Origin: [Mycobacterium] vasticus
GTDB lineage: Bacteria; Actinomycetota; Actinomycetes; Mycobacteriales; Mycobacteriaceae
Direction: 5' to 3'
Assembly (NCBI RefSeq): GCF_020181595.1
Contig: NZ_CP084028.1
Location: forward strand, 127,220-160,828
Length of the DNA: 33,609 nt
Positions 23,876 to 33,509 of the stretch are shown piece after piece (positions within the stretch are counted from its first letter, which is position 1; each line of letters starts with the position of its first letter). The notes below the pieces were generated by a model that made no database searches, was not told where the DNA came from, and saw only the letters and a list, made by a program, of their open reading frames with translations. Made by a program: the position numbers and the translations under genes.

Positions 23876-24718
23876 CTACAGTGCCCGCACCGACCCGGTC
23901 AGGTACGGGTAGCCCCTGGCGACGTTGCGCAGCGCCAGATCCCAGCCCCCGGCGGCCTCCTCGACGTAGAGCCCCGGGCTGGCCGGCAGCAGCATCGGCT
24001 TGCCGAACCGCACCGAGTACTCCACCGCGTCCGGCAGCGACCCCTCGATGTTCGCCAGCACCGCTGCCGCGGAGAACATCCCGTGCGCGATCACCGTCGG
24101 GAAGCCGAACAGTTTGGCGCCGATCGAACTGGTGTGGATCGGGTTGTGGTCGCCGCCGGCCGACGCGTAGCGCCGGATCTGGCCGGGGGTCACCCGCAGT
24201 ACCGCATTCGGCGGGCCCAGCCTGGCCTGCTTGGCCGGTGGCGGCTTGGGCTCATCGGCCAGGCTGGTGCGCTGCTGGTGCAGGAACGTCGTCACCTGAT
24301 GCCACGCGGTGTCATTGCCGACGCTGATGTCGGTGACGATGTCGACCAGCAGGCCCTTGCGGTGCTCGCGCAGGTTCTCCGCGTGCGTCGCGATGCCGAC
24401 GGTGTCGGTGACCGCGATCGGCCGGTACTGGGTGATCCGGTTTTCGGTGTGCACCGAACCCATTGCGGCAAAAGGAAAATCGAACCCGGTAACCAGTGAC
24501 ATCACCGTTGGGAACGTGAGCGCGAACGGGTAGGTCAGCGGCACGTGATCGCCGAACCGCAGCCCGGTGACGTCGGCATACTCGGCGACGTGGCCGGGGT
24601 CGATCGCCAGCTCCTCGACCCGCAGCGTGCGGTTCGGCAGAGTTCCGGCGCGCGGCACGAAGGGCAGCGCCCCGGCGACCGCTCGCAGCATGTTTCGCAG
24701 TCCACTGGGTTGCGCCAT
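23876..24718 (-). CDS. htdX: 3-hydroxyacyl-thioester dehydratase HtdX
   Basis: This 280-residue double-hotdog MaoC-type dehydratase has exactly the length of Rv0241c. The C-terminal hotdog holds the hydratase-2 motif YASAGGDHNPIH (184-195) with Asp190 and His195, followed by the AHGM turn at 211-214. The N-terminal hotdog (about 30-150) lacks the motif and is structural. It dehydrates (R)-3-hydroxyacyl thioesters, in either fatty-acid elongation or breakdown. ATG 24718 lies 2 nt past the fabG4 stop; an ATG at 24724 overlapping that stop would add two residues. It is co-transcribed with fabG4, the next enzyme of the same chain chemistry. Confidence 0.93.
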   Translation of the reverse strand: MAQPSGLRNMLRAVAGALPFVPRAGTLPNRTLRVEELAIDPGHVAEYADVTGLRFGDHVPLTYPFALTFPTVMSLVTGFDFPFAAMGSVHTENRITQYRPIAVTDTVGIATHAENLREHRKGLLVDIVTDISVGNDTAWHQVTTFLHQQRTSLADEPKPPPAKQARLGPPNAVLRVTPGQIRRYASAGGDHNPIHTSSIGAKLFGFPTVIAHGMFSAAAVLANIEGSLPDAVEYSVRFGKPMLLPASPGLYVEEAAGGWDLALRNVARGYPYLTGSVRAL

Positions 24719-24720
24719 GA

Positions 24721-26085
24721 TCATGCCCCCAACATGGCTTGGCCGCAGACCCGAATGGTGTTGCCGGTCACCGCGTTCGAGGCCGGGCTGGCGAAGTAGC
24801 CGATCAGCTCCGCGACGTCCACGGGCTGGCCGCCCTGGAACAGCGAGTTGAGCCGGCGGCCGACCTCGCGGGTGGCCAGCGGGATGGCCGCGGTCATGTC
24901 GGTCTCGATGAATCCGGGGGCCACGGCGTTGATCGTGATGCCCTTGCCCGCCAGCACCGGAGCCAGGGCGTCGGTCAGTCCGATCATGCCGGCCTTGGTG
25001 GCGGCGTAGTTGGTCTGGCCGCGGTTGCCGGCGATACCGGCCATCGACGACAGGCCGATCACCCGGCCGCCCTTTCCGATGCTGCCATTGGCCACCAGGC
25101 CCTCGGTGAGCCGTTGCGGCGCAAGCAGGTTCACCGCCAGGACCGAGTTCCATCGGGCGTCATCCATGTTGGCCAGCAGCTTGTCGCGGGTGATGCCGGC
25201 ATTGTTGACCAGGACGTCAGCCTTGCCGCCATGGTGCTCTTTGAGGTGGGCGGTGATCGCCTCGACCGCGTCGTCGGCAGTCACATCGAGGGCCAGCGCG
25301 GTGCCGCCCACCCGTGCGGCGGTCTTCTCCAGGGCTTCGGCGGCCTGCGGCACGTCGATCGCCACCACCTTGGCGCCGTCACGGGCGAACACCTCGGCGA
25401 TGGTGGCGCCGATCCCGCGCGCGGCACCGGTGATGATCGCGACCTTGCCATCCAGCGGACGGTCCCAGTCGGCGGGGGCGTCGGAGTCGTCAGCGCCGAC
25501 GTAGAACACCTGGCCGTCGACGTAGGCCGAACGGGCCGACAGGATGAACCGCAGGGTCGACTCCAGGCCGGTGGCGCCGGGCTTGGCCTCCGGCGACAGG
25601 TACACCAGCTGCACGGTGGCGCCGCGCTGCACTTCCTTGCCCAGCGACCGGGTGAAGCCCTCCAGCGCGCGCTGGGCGATCCGCTCGTCGACGCTGCCGG
25701 TCAGATCCGGGGTGGTGCCGACGACCACCAGTCGCCCGCAGGCCGCCACGTTGCGCAGCAGCGGGGTGAAGAACTCATGCAGTGCGGTCAGGCCGGCCGG
25801 CGAGGTGATGCCGGTGGCGTCGAAGACCAGCCCGCCGAACCGGTCGGCCCAGCGGCCGCCCAGGTTGTCGCCGACCACCTGGTAGTCCTCGGCCAGGGCG
25901 GTGCGCAGCGGTTCGGCCACCCGGCCGTTGCCGCCGATCAACAGGGGTCCGGCCAGGGCCGGCTCGCCGGCTCGGTAGCGGCGCAGCGTTTCGGCCTGGG
26001 GTACGCCGAGCTGCTTGGCCAGGAACGAGCCTGGGGCGGAGTTGACGATCTGGGACAACAGGTCCGACGGGACTTTGGGGGCCAC
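24721..26085 (-). CDS. fabG4: 3-oxoacyl-ACP/CoA reductase FabG4 (high molecular weight FabG)
   Basis: This 454-residue reductase equals Rv0242c in length. Residues 1-205 form the flavodoxin-like N-terminal domain peculiar to this subfamily. Residues 210-454 are a complete SDR domain with GAARGIG (220-226), NNAG (294-297) and the catalytic Ser347, Tyr360 and Lys364, the numbers I recall for the M. tuberculosis enzyme. It reduces 3-oxoacyl thioesters using NADH. The start is GTG 26085, with GGAAGG upstream. It leads the fabG4-htdX operon and is divergent from fadA2 across a perfect 16-bp palindrome. Confidence 0.95.
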   Translation of the reverse strand: MAPKVPSDLLSQIVNSAPGSFLAKQLGVPQAETLRRYRAGEPALAGPLLIGGNGRVAEPLRTALAEDYQVVGDNLGGRWADRFGGLVFDATGITSPAGLTALHEFFTPLLRNVAACGRLVVVGTTPDLTGSVDERIAQRALEGFTRSLGKEVQRGATVQLVYLSPEAKPGATGLESTLRFILSARSAYVDGQVFYVGADDSDAPADWDRPLDGKVAIITGAARGIGATIAEVFARDGAKVVAIDVPQAAEALEKTAARVGGTALALDVTADDAVEAITAHLKEHHGGKADVLVNNAGITRDKLLANMDDARWNSVLAVNLLAPQRLTEGLVANGSIGKGGRVIGLSSMAGIAGNRGQTNYAATKAGMIGLTDALAPVLAGKGITINAVAPGFIETDMTAAIPLATREVGRRLNSLFQGGQPVDVAELIGYFASPASNAVTGNTIRVCGQAMLGA

Positions 26086-26141
26086 TTAACTGCCTTCCAT
26101 CTGGGTGCGCGCCTGGTCTAGGCCGCGGTGTCGACAACGAA

Positions 26142-26157
26142 CTTACTCCAGAGTAAG
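26142..26157. promoter_or_regulatory. Perfect palindrome in the fabG4/fadA2 divergent promoter
   Basis: CTTACTC-CA-GAGTAAG is a 16-bp perfect palindrome that also fits the TTAC-N6-GTAA pattern seen at 21135 and 31309. On the minus strand the -10 candidate TATTCT (26161-26156) overlaps it; on the plus strand TAGTAT (26167-26172) lies just downstream. A repressor here could silence both directions at once. Confidence 0.75.
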
Positions 26158-26225
26158 AATACTGGGTAGTATCACCTCGACCGCCCCCGGCAATGCGGGG
26201 CGCCTCATCATCAGACGGAGAGATC

Positions 26226-27566
26226 GTGGCATCTGGACCTGCTGCTAAGCCCACATCCGCCGGCGAGCGCCGCCGCGTCGCCGTCCTCGGCGGCAACCGC
26301 ATTCCGTTCGCCCGGTCCGACGGCGCCTACGCCAGCGCGTCGAACCAGGACATGTTCACCGCCGCCCTCGGCGGTCTGGTCGACCGGTTCGGCCTGGCCG
26401 GCGAGCAGCTGGACGCCGTGATCGGCGGGGCGGTGCTCAAGCACAGCCGCGACTTCAACCTGATCCGCGAGTGCGTGCTCGGCTCGGCACTGTCGCCCTA
26501 TACCCAGGCCTTCGACCTCCAGCAGGCCTGCGGCACCGGACTGCAGGCGGCGATCTGCGCCGCAGACGGTATCGCCGCGGGTCGCTACGAAGTGGCCGCC
26601 GCCGGTGGTGTGGACACCACCTCCGACGCGCCCCTGGCGATCGGCAACGAGCTGCGCCGCACGCTGCTGGCGCTGCGGCGGGCCAAGTCCAACGTGGCGC
26701 GCCTGAAGCTGGTCGGCAAGCTGCCGGCCGCCCTGGGCGTGGAGATCCCGGCCAACAAAGAGACGCGGACCGGGCTGTCCATGGGCGAGCACCAGGCCAT
26801 CACCACCAAGCAGATGGGCATCAAGCGCGTCGACCAGGACGAGCTGGCCGCGGCCAGCCACCAGAAGATGGCCGCCGCCTATGACCGCGGCTTCTTCGAC
26901 GACCTGATCACTCCGTTCCAGGGGCTCTACCGCGACGACAATCTGCGGCCCGGTTCCAGCCCGGAGAAGCTGGCCACCCTGCGGCCGGTGTTCGGCGCGA
27001 AGGCGGGCGACGCCACCATGACCGCGGGCAACTCGACCCCGCTCACCGACGGCGCGTCGGTGGCGCTGCTGGCCAGCGAGGAGTGGGCGGCCGCGCGCAA
27101 GCTGACCCCGCTGGCTTACTTCGTGGACTCCGAGACCTCGGCGGTCGACTACGTCAACGGTCCCGACGGGCTGCTGATGGCGCCGACGTACGCGGTGCCG
27201 CGGCTGCTGGCCCGCAACGGGTTGACGTTGCAGGACTTCGATTTCTACGAGATCCACGAGGCGTTCGCGGCCACGGTGCTGTGCCACCTGGCGGCCTGGG
27301 AGTCGCAGGACTACTGCAAGTCCCGGCTGGGGCTGGAATCCGCGCTGGGCGCCATCGACCGGTCCAAGCTCAACGTCAACGGCTCGTCGCTGGCCTCGGG
27401 GCACCCGTTCGCGGCCACCGGGGGCCGGATCGTGGCGCAGGCCGCCAAGCAGATCGCCGAGAAGAAGGCCGGGCTCAAGGGGGCTGCGAAGAACAAGCCG
27501 GTGCGCGCGCTGATCTCGATCTGCGCCGCCGGCGGCCAGGGCGTCGCCGCGATCCTGGAGGGGTAG
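26226..27566 (+). CDS. fadA2: Acetyl-CoA acyltransferase (thiolase) FadA2
   Basis: This 446-residue thiolase matches Rv0243 (440). The nucleophile Cys102 is in QQACGTG, His344 in YEIHEAFA, His393 in GSSLASGHPFAATGGR and the second active-site Cys433 in SICAAGGQG, so the catalytic set is complete. It cleaves 3-ketoacyl-CoA with CoA, or runs in reverse to condense acetyl-CoA. GTG 26226 has GGAG 5 nt upstream; a longer frame back to 26193 has no such site. It is divergent from fabG4 and shares its operator. Confidence 0.95.
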   Translation: MASGPAAKPTSAGERRRVAVLGGNRIPFARSDGAYASASNQDMFTAALGGLVDRFGLAGEQLDAVIGGAVLKHSRDFNLIRECVLGSALSPYTQAFDLQQACGTGLQAAICAADGIAAGRYEVAAAGGVDTTSDAPLAIGNELRRTLLALRRAKSNVARLKLVGKLPAALGVEIPANKETRTGLSMGEHQAITTKQMGIKRVDQDELAAASHQKMAAAYDRGFFDDLITPFQGLYRDDNLRPGSSPEKLATLRPVFGAKAGDATMTAGNSTPLTDGASVALLASEEWAAARKLTPLAYFVDSETSAVDYVNGPDGLLMAPTYAVPRLLARNGLTLQDFDFYEIHEAFAATVLCHLAAWESQDYCKSRLGLESALGAIDRSKLNVNGSSLASGHPFAATGGRIVAQAAKQIAEKKAGLKGAAKNKPVRALISICAAGGQGVAAILEG

Positions 27567-27594
27567 CCGTGACCCGCCGCTGGAGCGAGGGGTT

Positions 27595-28305
27595 TCAGCG
27601 GCGGGTACGGGCCACGGCGATGGCCCGGTCCCACAACAGCAGCGCAGCCGGCTTGAGCGCAGCGTGTCGGACCTGGTCGCGGGCCAGCAGCGCGGTGGCC
27701 GACGCCTTGGTCTTCGCCGACGCCTTGGACAGGTGGCCGGAGTCGAATGGCGGCTGCGGGTCGTATTCCACGGCCAGCTGGATGGCCTTGGCGCGGTCGT
27801 CGCCGCCGATCCGGCCCGCCAGCCACAGTCCGAGGTCGATACCGGCGGAGACTCCCGCGCAGGTGACCACGTCACCCTCGTGGACGATGCGTTCGTCGCC
27901 GACCGCTTTGGCGCCGAACGCTTTTAAGGCCGGCAACGCCAGCCAGTGCCCGGTGGCCCGCTTGCCGGTCAGCAGCCCGGCCGCCGCCAGGACGAGCGAG
28001 CCGGAACACACCGACGTCGTCCAGGTCGCCGTCTCGTGCGCCCGCCGGACCCAGCCCAGCAGCTTCTCGTCGCGGGCGTGCTCGACGGTCGTCGGACCGC
28101 CGGGCACCAGAATCACGTCGGGGGAAGGTGTTTCGTCGAAGGAATGGGTCGCACCGACAATCAGCACACCGGAGTCTGCGGTGATCGGACCCGGCTCGTG
28201 CCAGACGAAACGGACTTGCGTGTCGGGCAGCCAGCGCAGTGTTTCGTACGGGCCGATGAAGTCCAGCGCGGTGAAGCCGGGGTAGAGCACGATCGCGATC
28301 TGCAT
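27595..28305 (-). CDS. DJ-1/PfpI family protein
   Basis: This 236-residue protein has the DJ-1/PfpI fold. It begins MQIAIVLYPGFTALDFIGPYE and has the elbow cysteine Cys100 in SVCSGS followed by LAAAGLLTGKRATGHW. The pattern is closest to the isonitrile-hydratase-like and ThiJ/PfpI enzymes that travel with GlxA regulators. The true substrate cannot be read from sequence. ATG 28305 has AAAGGACG upstream. It starts 11 nt after the stop of the GlxA-type regulator, so they form an operon. A C-terminal basic region (about 195-236) extends beyond the DJ-1 core. Confidence 0.88.
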   Translation of the reverse strand: MQIAIVLYPGFTALDFIGPYETLRWLPDTQVRFVWHEPGPITADSGVLIVGATHSFDETPSPDVILVPGGPTTVEHARDEKLLGWVRRAHETATWTTSVCSGSLVLAAAGLLTGKRATGHWLALPALKAFGAKAVGDERIVHEGDVVTCAGVSAGIDLGLWLAGRIGGDDRAKAIQLAVEYDPQPPFDSGHLSKASAKTKASATALLARDQVRHAALKPAALLLWDRAIAVARTRR

Positions 28306-28316
28306 GATGCGTCCTT

Positions 28317-29285
28317 TCAGGCGAAGGTCTTGCGGTAGTGATCCGGTGAAATGCCGAGTCGACGGATGAAGGTGCGGCGCAGGGTCTCTGCGGTACCGAA
28401 GCCGCAGCGGCCGGCGATGGCCACGACGGTGTCGTCGGTCTCTTCGAGCTGGCGGCGCGCGGCCTCGGTGCGTACCCGCTCGACGTAGGCGCCGGGCGCC
28501 AGGCCGACCTCGTCGGTGAAGACCCGTGTGAAGTGCCGGGGGCTCATCGCGGCCTGGGCGGCAAGATCGGGAATGCGGTGCGCCCCACCGGGTTGGCTCT
28601 CGATCAGCTCCTGCACGGCACGGATCGGCCGGCGACGGGCCCGGGGCAGCCAGACCGGGGCGGCGAACTGGCTCTGCCCGCCCGGCCGGCGCAGGTAGAG
28701 CACCAGCCAGCGGGCCACGTTCTGTGCCACCTCGATGCCGTGGTCGTCCTCGACCAGGGCCAGCGCCAGGTCGATTCCGGAGGTGACGCCCGCCGCGGTC
28801 CACACCGACTGCGAACTGCGCAGGAAGATCGGCTCCGGATCGACTGTGATCGAGGGGAATTCGCGTGCCAACTGGTCGGCGAAGGCCCAGTGGGTGGTGG
28901 CGCGGCACCCGTCGAGCAGTCCCGCCGATGCCGCCAGGAAGGCGCCGGTGCACACGCTGATCACCCGCCTGCTGTGCGCCGCGGCGGTCCGGATCCAGGC
29001 CAGCAGCTCCGGATCGGAGCGGGCCGTGTGGACGCCGGTCCCGCCGGGCAGCAGCACGGCGTCGAAGCCATCGGTGGGGTCGGGCAGTGCGGTGGTCGCC
29101 AGGGCAGGACCGCTGCTGGTGGTGATGGGCGCGCCGTCGGTGCTGGCCAAGGTGATGTCGTAGCCGTCGTCGCCGCGGCCGGCGCCCAGCAGCGTCAGCG
29201 TCGCCCCGGCGAATACCTCGGAGGGCCCGAACACGTCCAGCGACTGGATGTCCGGGTAGCCCAGGATGACGATCTTGCGTCTCAC
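28317..29285 (-). CDS. GlxA-type AraC regulator with DJ-1-like sensor domain
   Basis: This 322-residue fusion has a DJ-1/PfpI domain at residues 1-195, with Cys112 in SVCTGAF at the nucleophile elbow position, and an AraC-type double helix-turn-helix at about 222-320 (MSPRHFTRVF, then CGFGTAETLRRTFIRRLGISPDHYR). Such GlxA regulators usually activate neighbouring genes in response to small amines or related metabolites. It lies directly upstream of a free-standing DJ-1 enzyme, whose fold it shares. The start is GTG 29285 with no strong ribosome site. The pair sits between fadA2 and fadE5, which are neighbours in H37Rv, so it is accessory here. Confidence 0.9.
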   Translation of the reverse strand: MRRKIVILGYPDIQSLDVFGPSEVFAGATLTLLGAGRGDDGYDITLASTDGAPITTSSGPALATTALPDPTDGFDAVLLPGGTGVHTARSDPELLAWIRTAAAHSRRVISVCTGAFLAASAGLLDGCRATTHWAFADQLAREFPSITVDPEPIFLRSSQSVWTAAGVTSGIDLALALVEDDHGIEVAQNVARWLVLYLRRPGGQSQFAAPVWLPRARRRPIRAVQELIESQPGGAHRIPDLAAQAAMSPRHFTRVFTDEVGLAPGAYVERVRTEAARRQLEETDDTVVAIAGRCGFGTAETLRRTFIRRLGISPDHYRKTFA

Positions 29286-29375
29286 CTGATCAGTGTCTGC
29301 TGCGCGGCACGATGGCGTCTACGCCACGCATCCCACAAATCAGGACAGCGCCGGATCTGGTGCGAAAATGCAGCA

Positions 29376-29402
29376 GGCCCCCGGGGGATCTCCCCGAGGG
29401 CC
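29376..29402 (-). terminator. Rho-independent type hairpin after fadE5
   Basis: GGCCCCCGGGG (29376-29386) pairs with CCCCGAGGGCC (29392-29402) at 10 of 11 positions around a 5-base loop, 22 bases past the fadE5 stop. A short T run follows on the minus strand after 7 bases. The strong GC stem suits a mycobacterial terminator. Confidence 0.75.
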
Positions 29403-29424
29403 TACGCGGTCTTGGTGCGGCGGT

Positions 29425-31260
29425 CTAGAACGCCGCCTCGTCGAGCTCCATGATCTCGTTGTCGATGCCTTCCAGCACCGAGCGGGTGCTGGTCAGCAGC
29501 GGCAGGAAGTTCTTGGTGAAGAACGACGCCACCGCGATCTTGCCCTCGTAGAAGGACCGGTCGGCGCCTTCTGCACCGGCGTCGAGCTTCTCCACGGCGA
29601 CGGCCGCCTGGCGGGCCAGCAGCCAGCCGATGACCAGGTCGCCGACGCTCATCAGGAAGCGCACCGAACCCAGGCCCACCTTGTAGATGCTGGAGATGTC
29701 CTCCTGAGCGGCCATCAGGTAGCCGGTCAGCGTCGCGGCCATGCCCTGCACGTCGGCCAGCGCGGTGGCCAGCAGCTCACGCTCGGCCTTGAGCCGGCCG
29801 TTACCGGTCTCGTTGGAGATGAAGGACTCGATCTCGCCGGCGACGTGGGCCAGCGCCTGACCCTTGTCCCGGATGATCTTGCGGAAGAAGAAGTCCTGCG
29901 CCTGAATCGCGGTGGTGCCCTCGTAGAGCGAGTCGATCTTGGCGTCGCGGATGTACTGCTCGATCGGGTAGTCCTGCAGGAAGCCCGAACCGCCCAGGGT
30001 CTGCAGGCTCTCGGTGAGCTTGGCGTAGGCCTGCTCGGAGCCGACACCCTTGACGATCGGCAGCATCAGGTCGTTGATCCGGACCGCCAGGTCGGCGTCC
30101 ACGCCGTGCAGCGCCTCGGCGACCACCGCGTCCTGGTAGCTGGCGGTGTAGATGTACAGCGCCCGCAGACCCTCGGCGTAGGCCTTCTGAGTCATCAGCG
30201 ACCGGCGGACGTCCGGGTGGTGGGTGATGGTCACCCGCGGCGCGGCCTTGTCGGTCATCTGGGTCAGGTCGGCGCCCTGCACGCGCTCCTTGGCGTACTC
30301 CAGGGCGTTGAGGTAACCGGTGGACAGGGTGGCGATGGCCTTGGTGCCCACCATCATCCGGGCCTGCTCGATCACGTCGAACATCTGCGCGATGCCGTTG
30401 TGCACCTCGCCCACCAGCCAGCCCTTGGCCGGCACACCGTGCTGGCCGAAGGTGAGCTCACAGGTGGCCGAGACCTTCAGGCCCATCTTGTGCTCGACGT
30501 TGGTGACGAAGGCGCCGTTGCGCTCACCGAGTTCACCGGTTTCGAAGTCGAACAGGAATTTCGGCACGAAGAACAGCGACAGGCCCTTGGTGCCCGGCTT
30601 GGCGCCCTCGGGGCGGGCCAGCACCAGGTGGAAGATGTTCTCGAAAAGGTCGTCGGAGTCCGCCGAGGTGATGAATCGCTTCACACCGTCGATGTGCCAG
30701 GAGCCGTCCTCCTGCTGGACTGCCTTGGTGCGGCCGGCGCCCACGTCCGAGCCGGCGTCCGGCTCGGTGAGCACCATGGTCGAGCCCCAGCCGCGCTCGG
30801 CGGCGATGATGGCCCACTTCTTCTGCTCTTCGGTGGCGACGTGGTAGAAGATGTTGGCGAATCCGGCGCCGCCGGCGTACATCCACACCGCCGGGTTGGC
30901 GCCCAGGATGTGCTCGTGCAGCGCCCACATCAGCGCCTTGGGCATGGCCACCCCACCGAGTTCCTCGGCGATGCCGACCCGCTCCCAGCCGCCTTCGAGG
31001 GTGGCGCGCACCGACTTCTTGAACGACTCGGGCAGGGTCACCGAGTGGGTGGCCGGGTCGAAGACCGGCGGGTTGCGGTCGCCGTCGACGAACGAGTCAG
31101 CAATCGGGCCCTCGGCCAGGCGGACCATCTCGCCGAGCATCTCGCGGGCGGTGTCGACGTCGAGGTCGGCGTACTCGCCCTGACCGAAGACCTTGTCCAG
31201 GCCGAACACCTCGAACAGGTTGAATACCTGGTCACGGACATTGCTCTTGTAGTGGCTCAC
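29425..31260 (-). CDS. fadE5: Acyl-CoA dehydrogenase FadE5
   Basis: This 611-residue acyl-CoA dehydrogenase has exactly the length of Rv0244c. The FAD/substrate motif [11 protein letters not shown] lies at about 165-175, and the catalytic base Glu447 is in [10 protein letters not shown], the number I recall for M. tuberculosis FadE5. A C-terminal extension of about 150 residues is typical of this long subfamily. It introduces the 2,3 double bond in a wide range of acyl-CoAs. GTG 31260 has AGGAGG 6 nt upstream; a frame running back to 31383 would cross the operator and promoter. A TTAC-N6-GTAA element lies in the leader. Confidence 0.96.
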   Translation of the reverse strand: MSHYKSNVRDQVFNLFEVFGLDKVFGQGEYADLDVDTAREMLGEMVRLAEGPIADSFVDGDRNPPVFDPATHSVTLPESFKKSVRATLEGGWERVGIAEELGGVAMPKALMWALHEHILGANPAVWMYAGGAGFANIFYHVATEEQKKWAIIAAERGWGSTMVLTEPDAGSDVGAGRTKAVQQEDGSWHIDGVKRFITSADSDDLFENIFHLVLARPEGAKPGTKGLSLFFVPKFLFDFETGELGERNGAFVTNVEHKMGLKVSATCELTFGQHGVPAKGWLVGEVHNGIAQMFDVIEQARMMVGTKAIATLSTGYLNALEYAKERVQGADLTQMTDKAAPRVTITHHPDVRRSLMTQKAYAEGLRALYIYTASYQDAVVAEALHGVDADLAVRINDLMLPIVKGVGSEQAYAKLTESLQTLGGSGFLQDYPIEQYIRDAKIDSLYEGTTAIQAQDFFFRKIIRDKGQALAHVAGEIESFISNETGNGRLKAERELLATALADVQGMAATLTGYLMAAQEDISSIYKVGLGSVRFLMSVGDLVIGWLLARQAAVAVEKLDAGAEGADRSFYEGKIAVASFFTKNFLPLLTSTRSVLEGIDNEIMELDEAAF

Positions 31261-31308
31261 TACTTCCTCCTCATGGAATGCCACCTGCGGTTGGGTACTC
31301 AGGCTTAA

Positions 31309-31324
31309 GTTACCCACCAGTAAC
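31309..31324. promoter_or_regulatory. TTAC-N6-GTAA operator in the fadE5 leader
   Basis: GTTAC-CCACCA-GTAAC has perfect 5-bp arms and the same 6-bp spacer as the elements at 21135 and 26142. It begins a few bases past the predicted fadE5 transcription start (about 31327), a classic repressor position. Confidence 0.72.
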
Positions 31325-31333
31325 GTGCCCTGA

Positions 31334-31361
31334 AATATACTCCGTGGAACCGGCAGCGCAA
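31334..31361 (-). promoter_or_regulatory. Promoter of fadE5
   Basis: On the minus strand TTGCGC (31361-31356), a 16-bp spacer and TATATT (31339-31334) give a predicted start near 31327 and a leader of about 67 nt. Confidence 0.6.
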
Positions 31362-31393
31362 GCCAGTGTGAGCTACCTGTCATCGGCTAATTA

Positions 31394-31407
31394 ACCAACC
31401 GGTTGGT
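31394..31407. promoter_or_regulatory. Perfect 14-bp palindrome between fadE5 and the flavin reductase
   Basis: ACCAACC-GGTTGGT is fully self-complementary and of a type often bound by TetR regulators in actinobacteria. It lies upstream of both divergent promoters and differs from the TTAC-N6-GTAA element, so a second regulator may act here. Confidence 0.6.
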
Positions 31408-31453
31408 CTCACTCCCGGAGAGGTCCTGATCACGGGCCGTCCGGCGCCGCTGA

Positions 31454-31963
<510 letters not shown>

Positions 31964-31970
31964 TGGTCGC

Positions 31971-33509
31971 CTAGAAGGGTGGCGGGTCGTCCTCGGCGCC
32001 GCCGGGCGCGACCTTGGGGAACATCGCGGCGCTGCGGGCGGCAAGGCGGGCTTCGCGGGCTCTGCGGTTCTGGTTGCGTTCGGTGTTGATGCGCGCTGCA
32101 CGGTTCTGGGCGCGGGTGCGCCGGCGCCGGGGCATCATCGCCGAGCGTTCCGCGCACCGATCATCCGGCTGCGGCTCGGGTGGGGCGAGGTCCCCGGTGG
32201 GCGCACAAAGGCTGGGGAACAGTAGCGCGCTGCCCGGCATGGTGACATAGATCTGGCCCGATGGTGCGGCCAGGATCAACGTTCCGTCCGGAAGCTGTTT
32301 CTCTTGCCAGCCCCAGAACGTTTTCGCCAAATGGTGTGTGCGGCAATAACATTTCAGGTTCGACGCATGGGTCGGGCCGCCATCGGTGTAGGGGATCGTG
32401 TGGTCGATGTCGCACTTGATTGCCGGCACATCGCAACCGGGCCAGCGGCAGGTCAGATCCCGGCACCGCACAAACGCCGCCAACGCCTTCGAGGGCACAT
32501 ATCGGGCCTCGGGCGGGGCATCGCCGGGATGCACCAACGCCACCAACCGCGCCGAGGCGGCCAACTCGGCGATCAGCTCCGGCGGCACCAGCCCGTCGGC
32601 CTCCACCAGCCATCCCGGCTTGTCACCGGTCCCGTCGACGGTGGCCTGCTCGGCGATCACGTGAATGACCACCGGCGAGGCGCCTGGACGCCGGCCGGCA
32701 GCACAATCGGTGCGCCCGCAGCGACACCCCAGTCGATCCGCTCGCGCCGCCAACGCCCCAATCGCATCGGCACGGCGCTCCTCGCGACTGCGCGGATCAT
32801 GCTCACACACCGTGGCAGCCAACCCATCCAACGCCGTGGCCAAAGCACGGGCATCTGCGGTGAACAGGCTGCCGTAGATATCGGACATACCACCGTTCTG
32901 ATCCTGGAACCCGATCTCGCGTTGTGCCTGGCGCTCTTTGCGCCGACGTACCGCATCCACGTCGGCCTTGGACACAATCTTGTCGATCTTGCCCGCCAGG
33001 CGACCTTTGGTCAGTGACGGCCAGCGCGGCACCGCGAGCGCCAACTCGGCATCAACAACGGCCAACACCTCACGATCGGTGATCAACGCGGTGCGATACA
33101 CGATCGTCTGAAACAACCGCAGATCGATATCGCCGGCCTTGAACACCTCGGCCACCTTCGGCAGTTCCTCGCGCATGACCCGCGCGTAATGCAACCGGCT
33201 ACCGGCCAGCCCCTGGCTGATCCGCAAAGCCGCCGCCACCTCAGCGGTGACCGCCGCAGCGGTGTCGACCGCCCAATCCTCGGTCTCGCCGCACTGGCTC
33301 AACCGCAGCGCAAACAGGTCCCCGACCGCCACCAAGTGCGCCGCCGCGGCCCGATTCTCCGCCCGCGCCGACGCGGTGATCCGATCCACCAACGCCGCCG
33401 ACTCCGGCGTCGTGCGCGGATGACGCTGCAAAAACCACGCACTGAACCGCGCCACTGAATCCAGGGTGGGTCCGGTGGGAGGTGCCGCCGGCGCCATCGA
33501 ATCGAACAT
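31971..33509 (-). CDS. DUF222 / HNH endonuclease-like protein of the 13E12 repeat family
   Basis: This 512-residue protein has an N-terminal helical DUF222 domain (about residues 25-320) and an HNH domain near 370-420: CRWPGC, CDIDHTIPYTDGGPTH and CRTHH supply the zinc cysteines and the catalytic-type His. The C-terminal 80 residues are Arg-rich and low complexity, so they may bind DNA. These proteins are the REP13E12 family, present in many copies in mycobacteria; in M. tuberculosis a member is the integration site of prophage phiRv1. The role is not established. It is intact here, with ATG 33509 and GAGGAG upstream. No repeats, integrase or phage genes are visible in the 100 bases that remain. 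Confidence 0.9.
   Translation of the reverse strand: MFDSMAPAAPPTGPTLDSVARFSAWFLQRHPRTTPESAALVDRITASARAENRAAAAHLVAVGDLFALRLSQCGETEDWAVDTAAAVTAEVAAALRISQGLAGSRLHYARVMREELPKVAEVFKAGDIDLRLFQTIVYRTALITDREVLAVVDAELALAVPRWPSLTKGRLAGKIDKIVSKADVDAVRRRKERQAQREIGFQDQNGGMSDIYGSLFTADARALATALDGLAATVCEHDPRSREERRADAIGALAARADRLGCRCGRTDCAAGRRPGASPVVIHVIAEQATVDGTGDKPGWLVEADGLVPPELIAELAASARLVALVHPGDAPPEARYVPSKALAAFVRCRDLTCRWPGCDVPAIKCDIDHTIPYTDGGPTHASNLKCYCRTHHLAKTFWGWQEKQLPDGTLILAAPSGQIYVTMPGSALLFPSLCAPTGDLAPPEPQPDDRCAERSAMMPRRRRTRAQNRAARINTERNQNRRAREARLAARSAAMFPKVAPGGAEDDPPPF

Noticed and set aside
26211..27875. Open frame of 554 codons on the - strand opposite fadA2
   Set aside because: fadA2 has all thiolase residues; the antisense product is low-complexity and has no recognisable motif.
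27595..28953. Longer reading of the DJ-1 gene running back into the GlxA gene
   Set aside because: The extra 216 codons overlap the GlxA coding region in another frame. The DJ-1 fold begins exactly at ATG 28305, which has its own ribosome site.
29293..31308. Long open frame (about 670 codons) on the + strand opposite fadE5
   Set aside because: It is antisense to a complete, motif-bearing fadE5 and its product is low-complexity (Gly/Val/His/Gln/Asp-rich), which is typical of codon bias at high GC.
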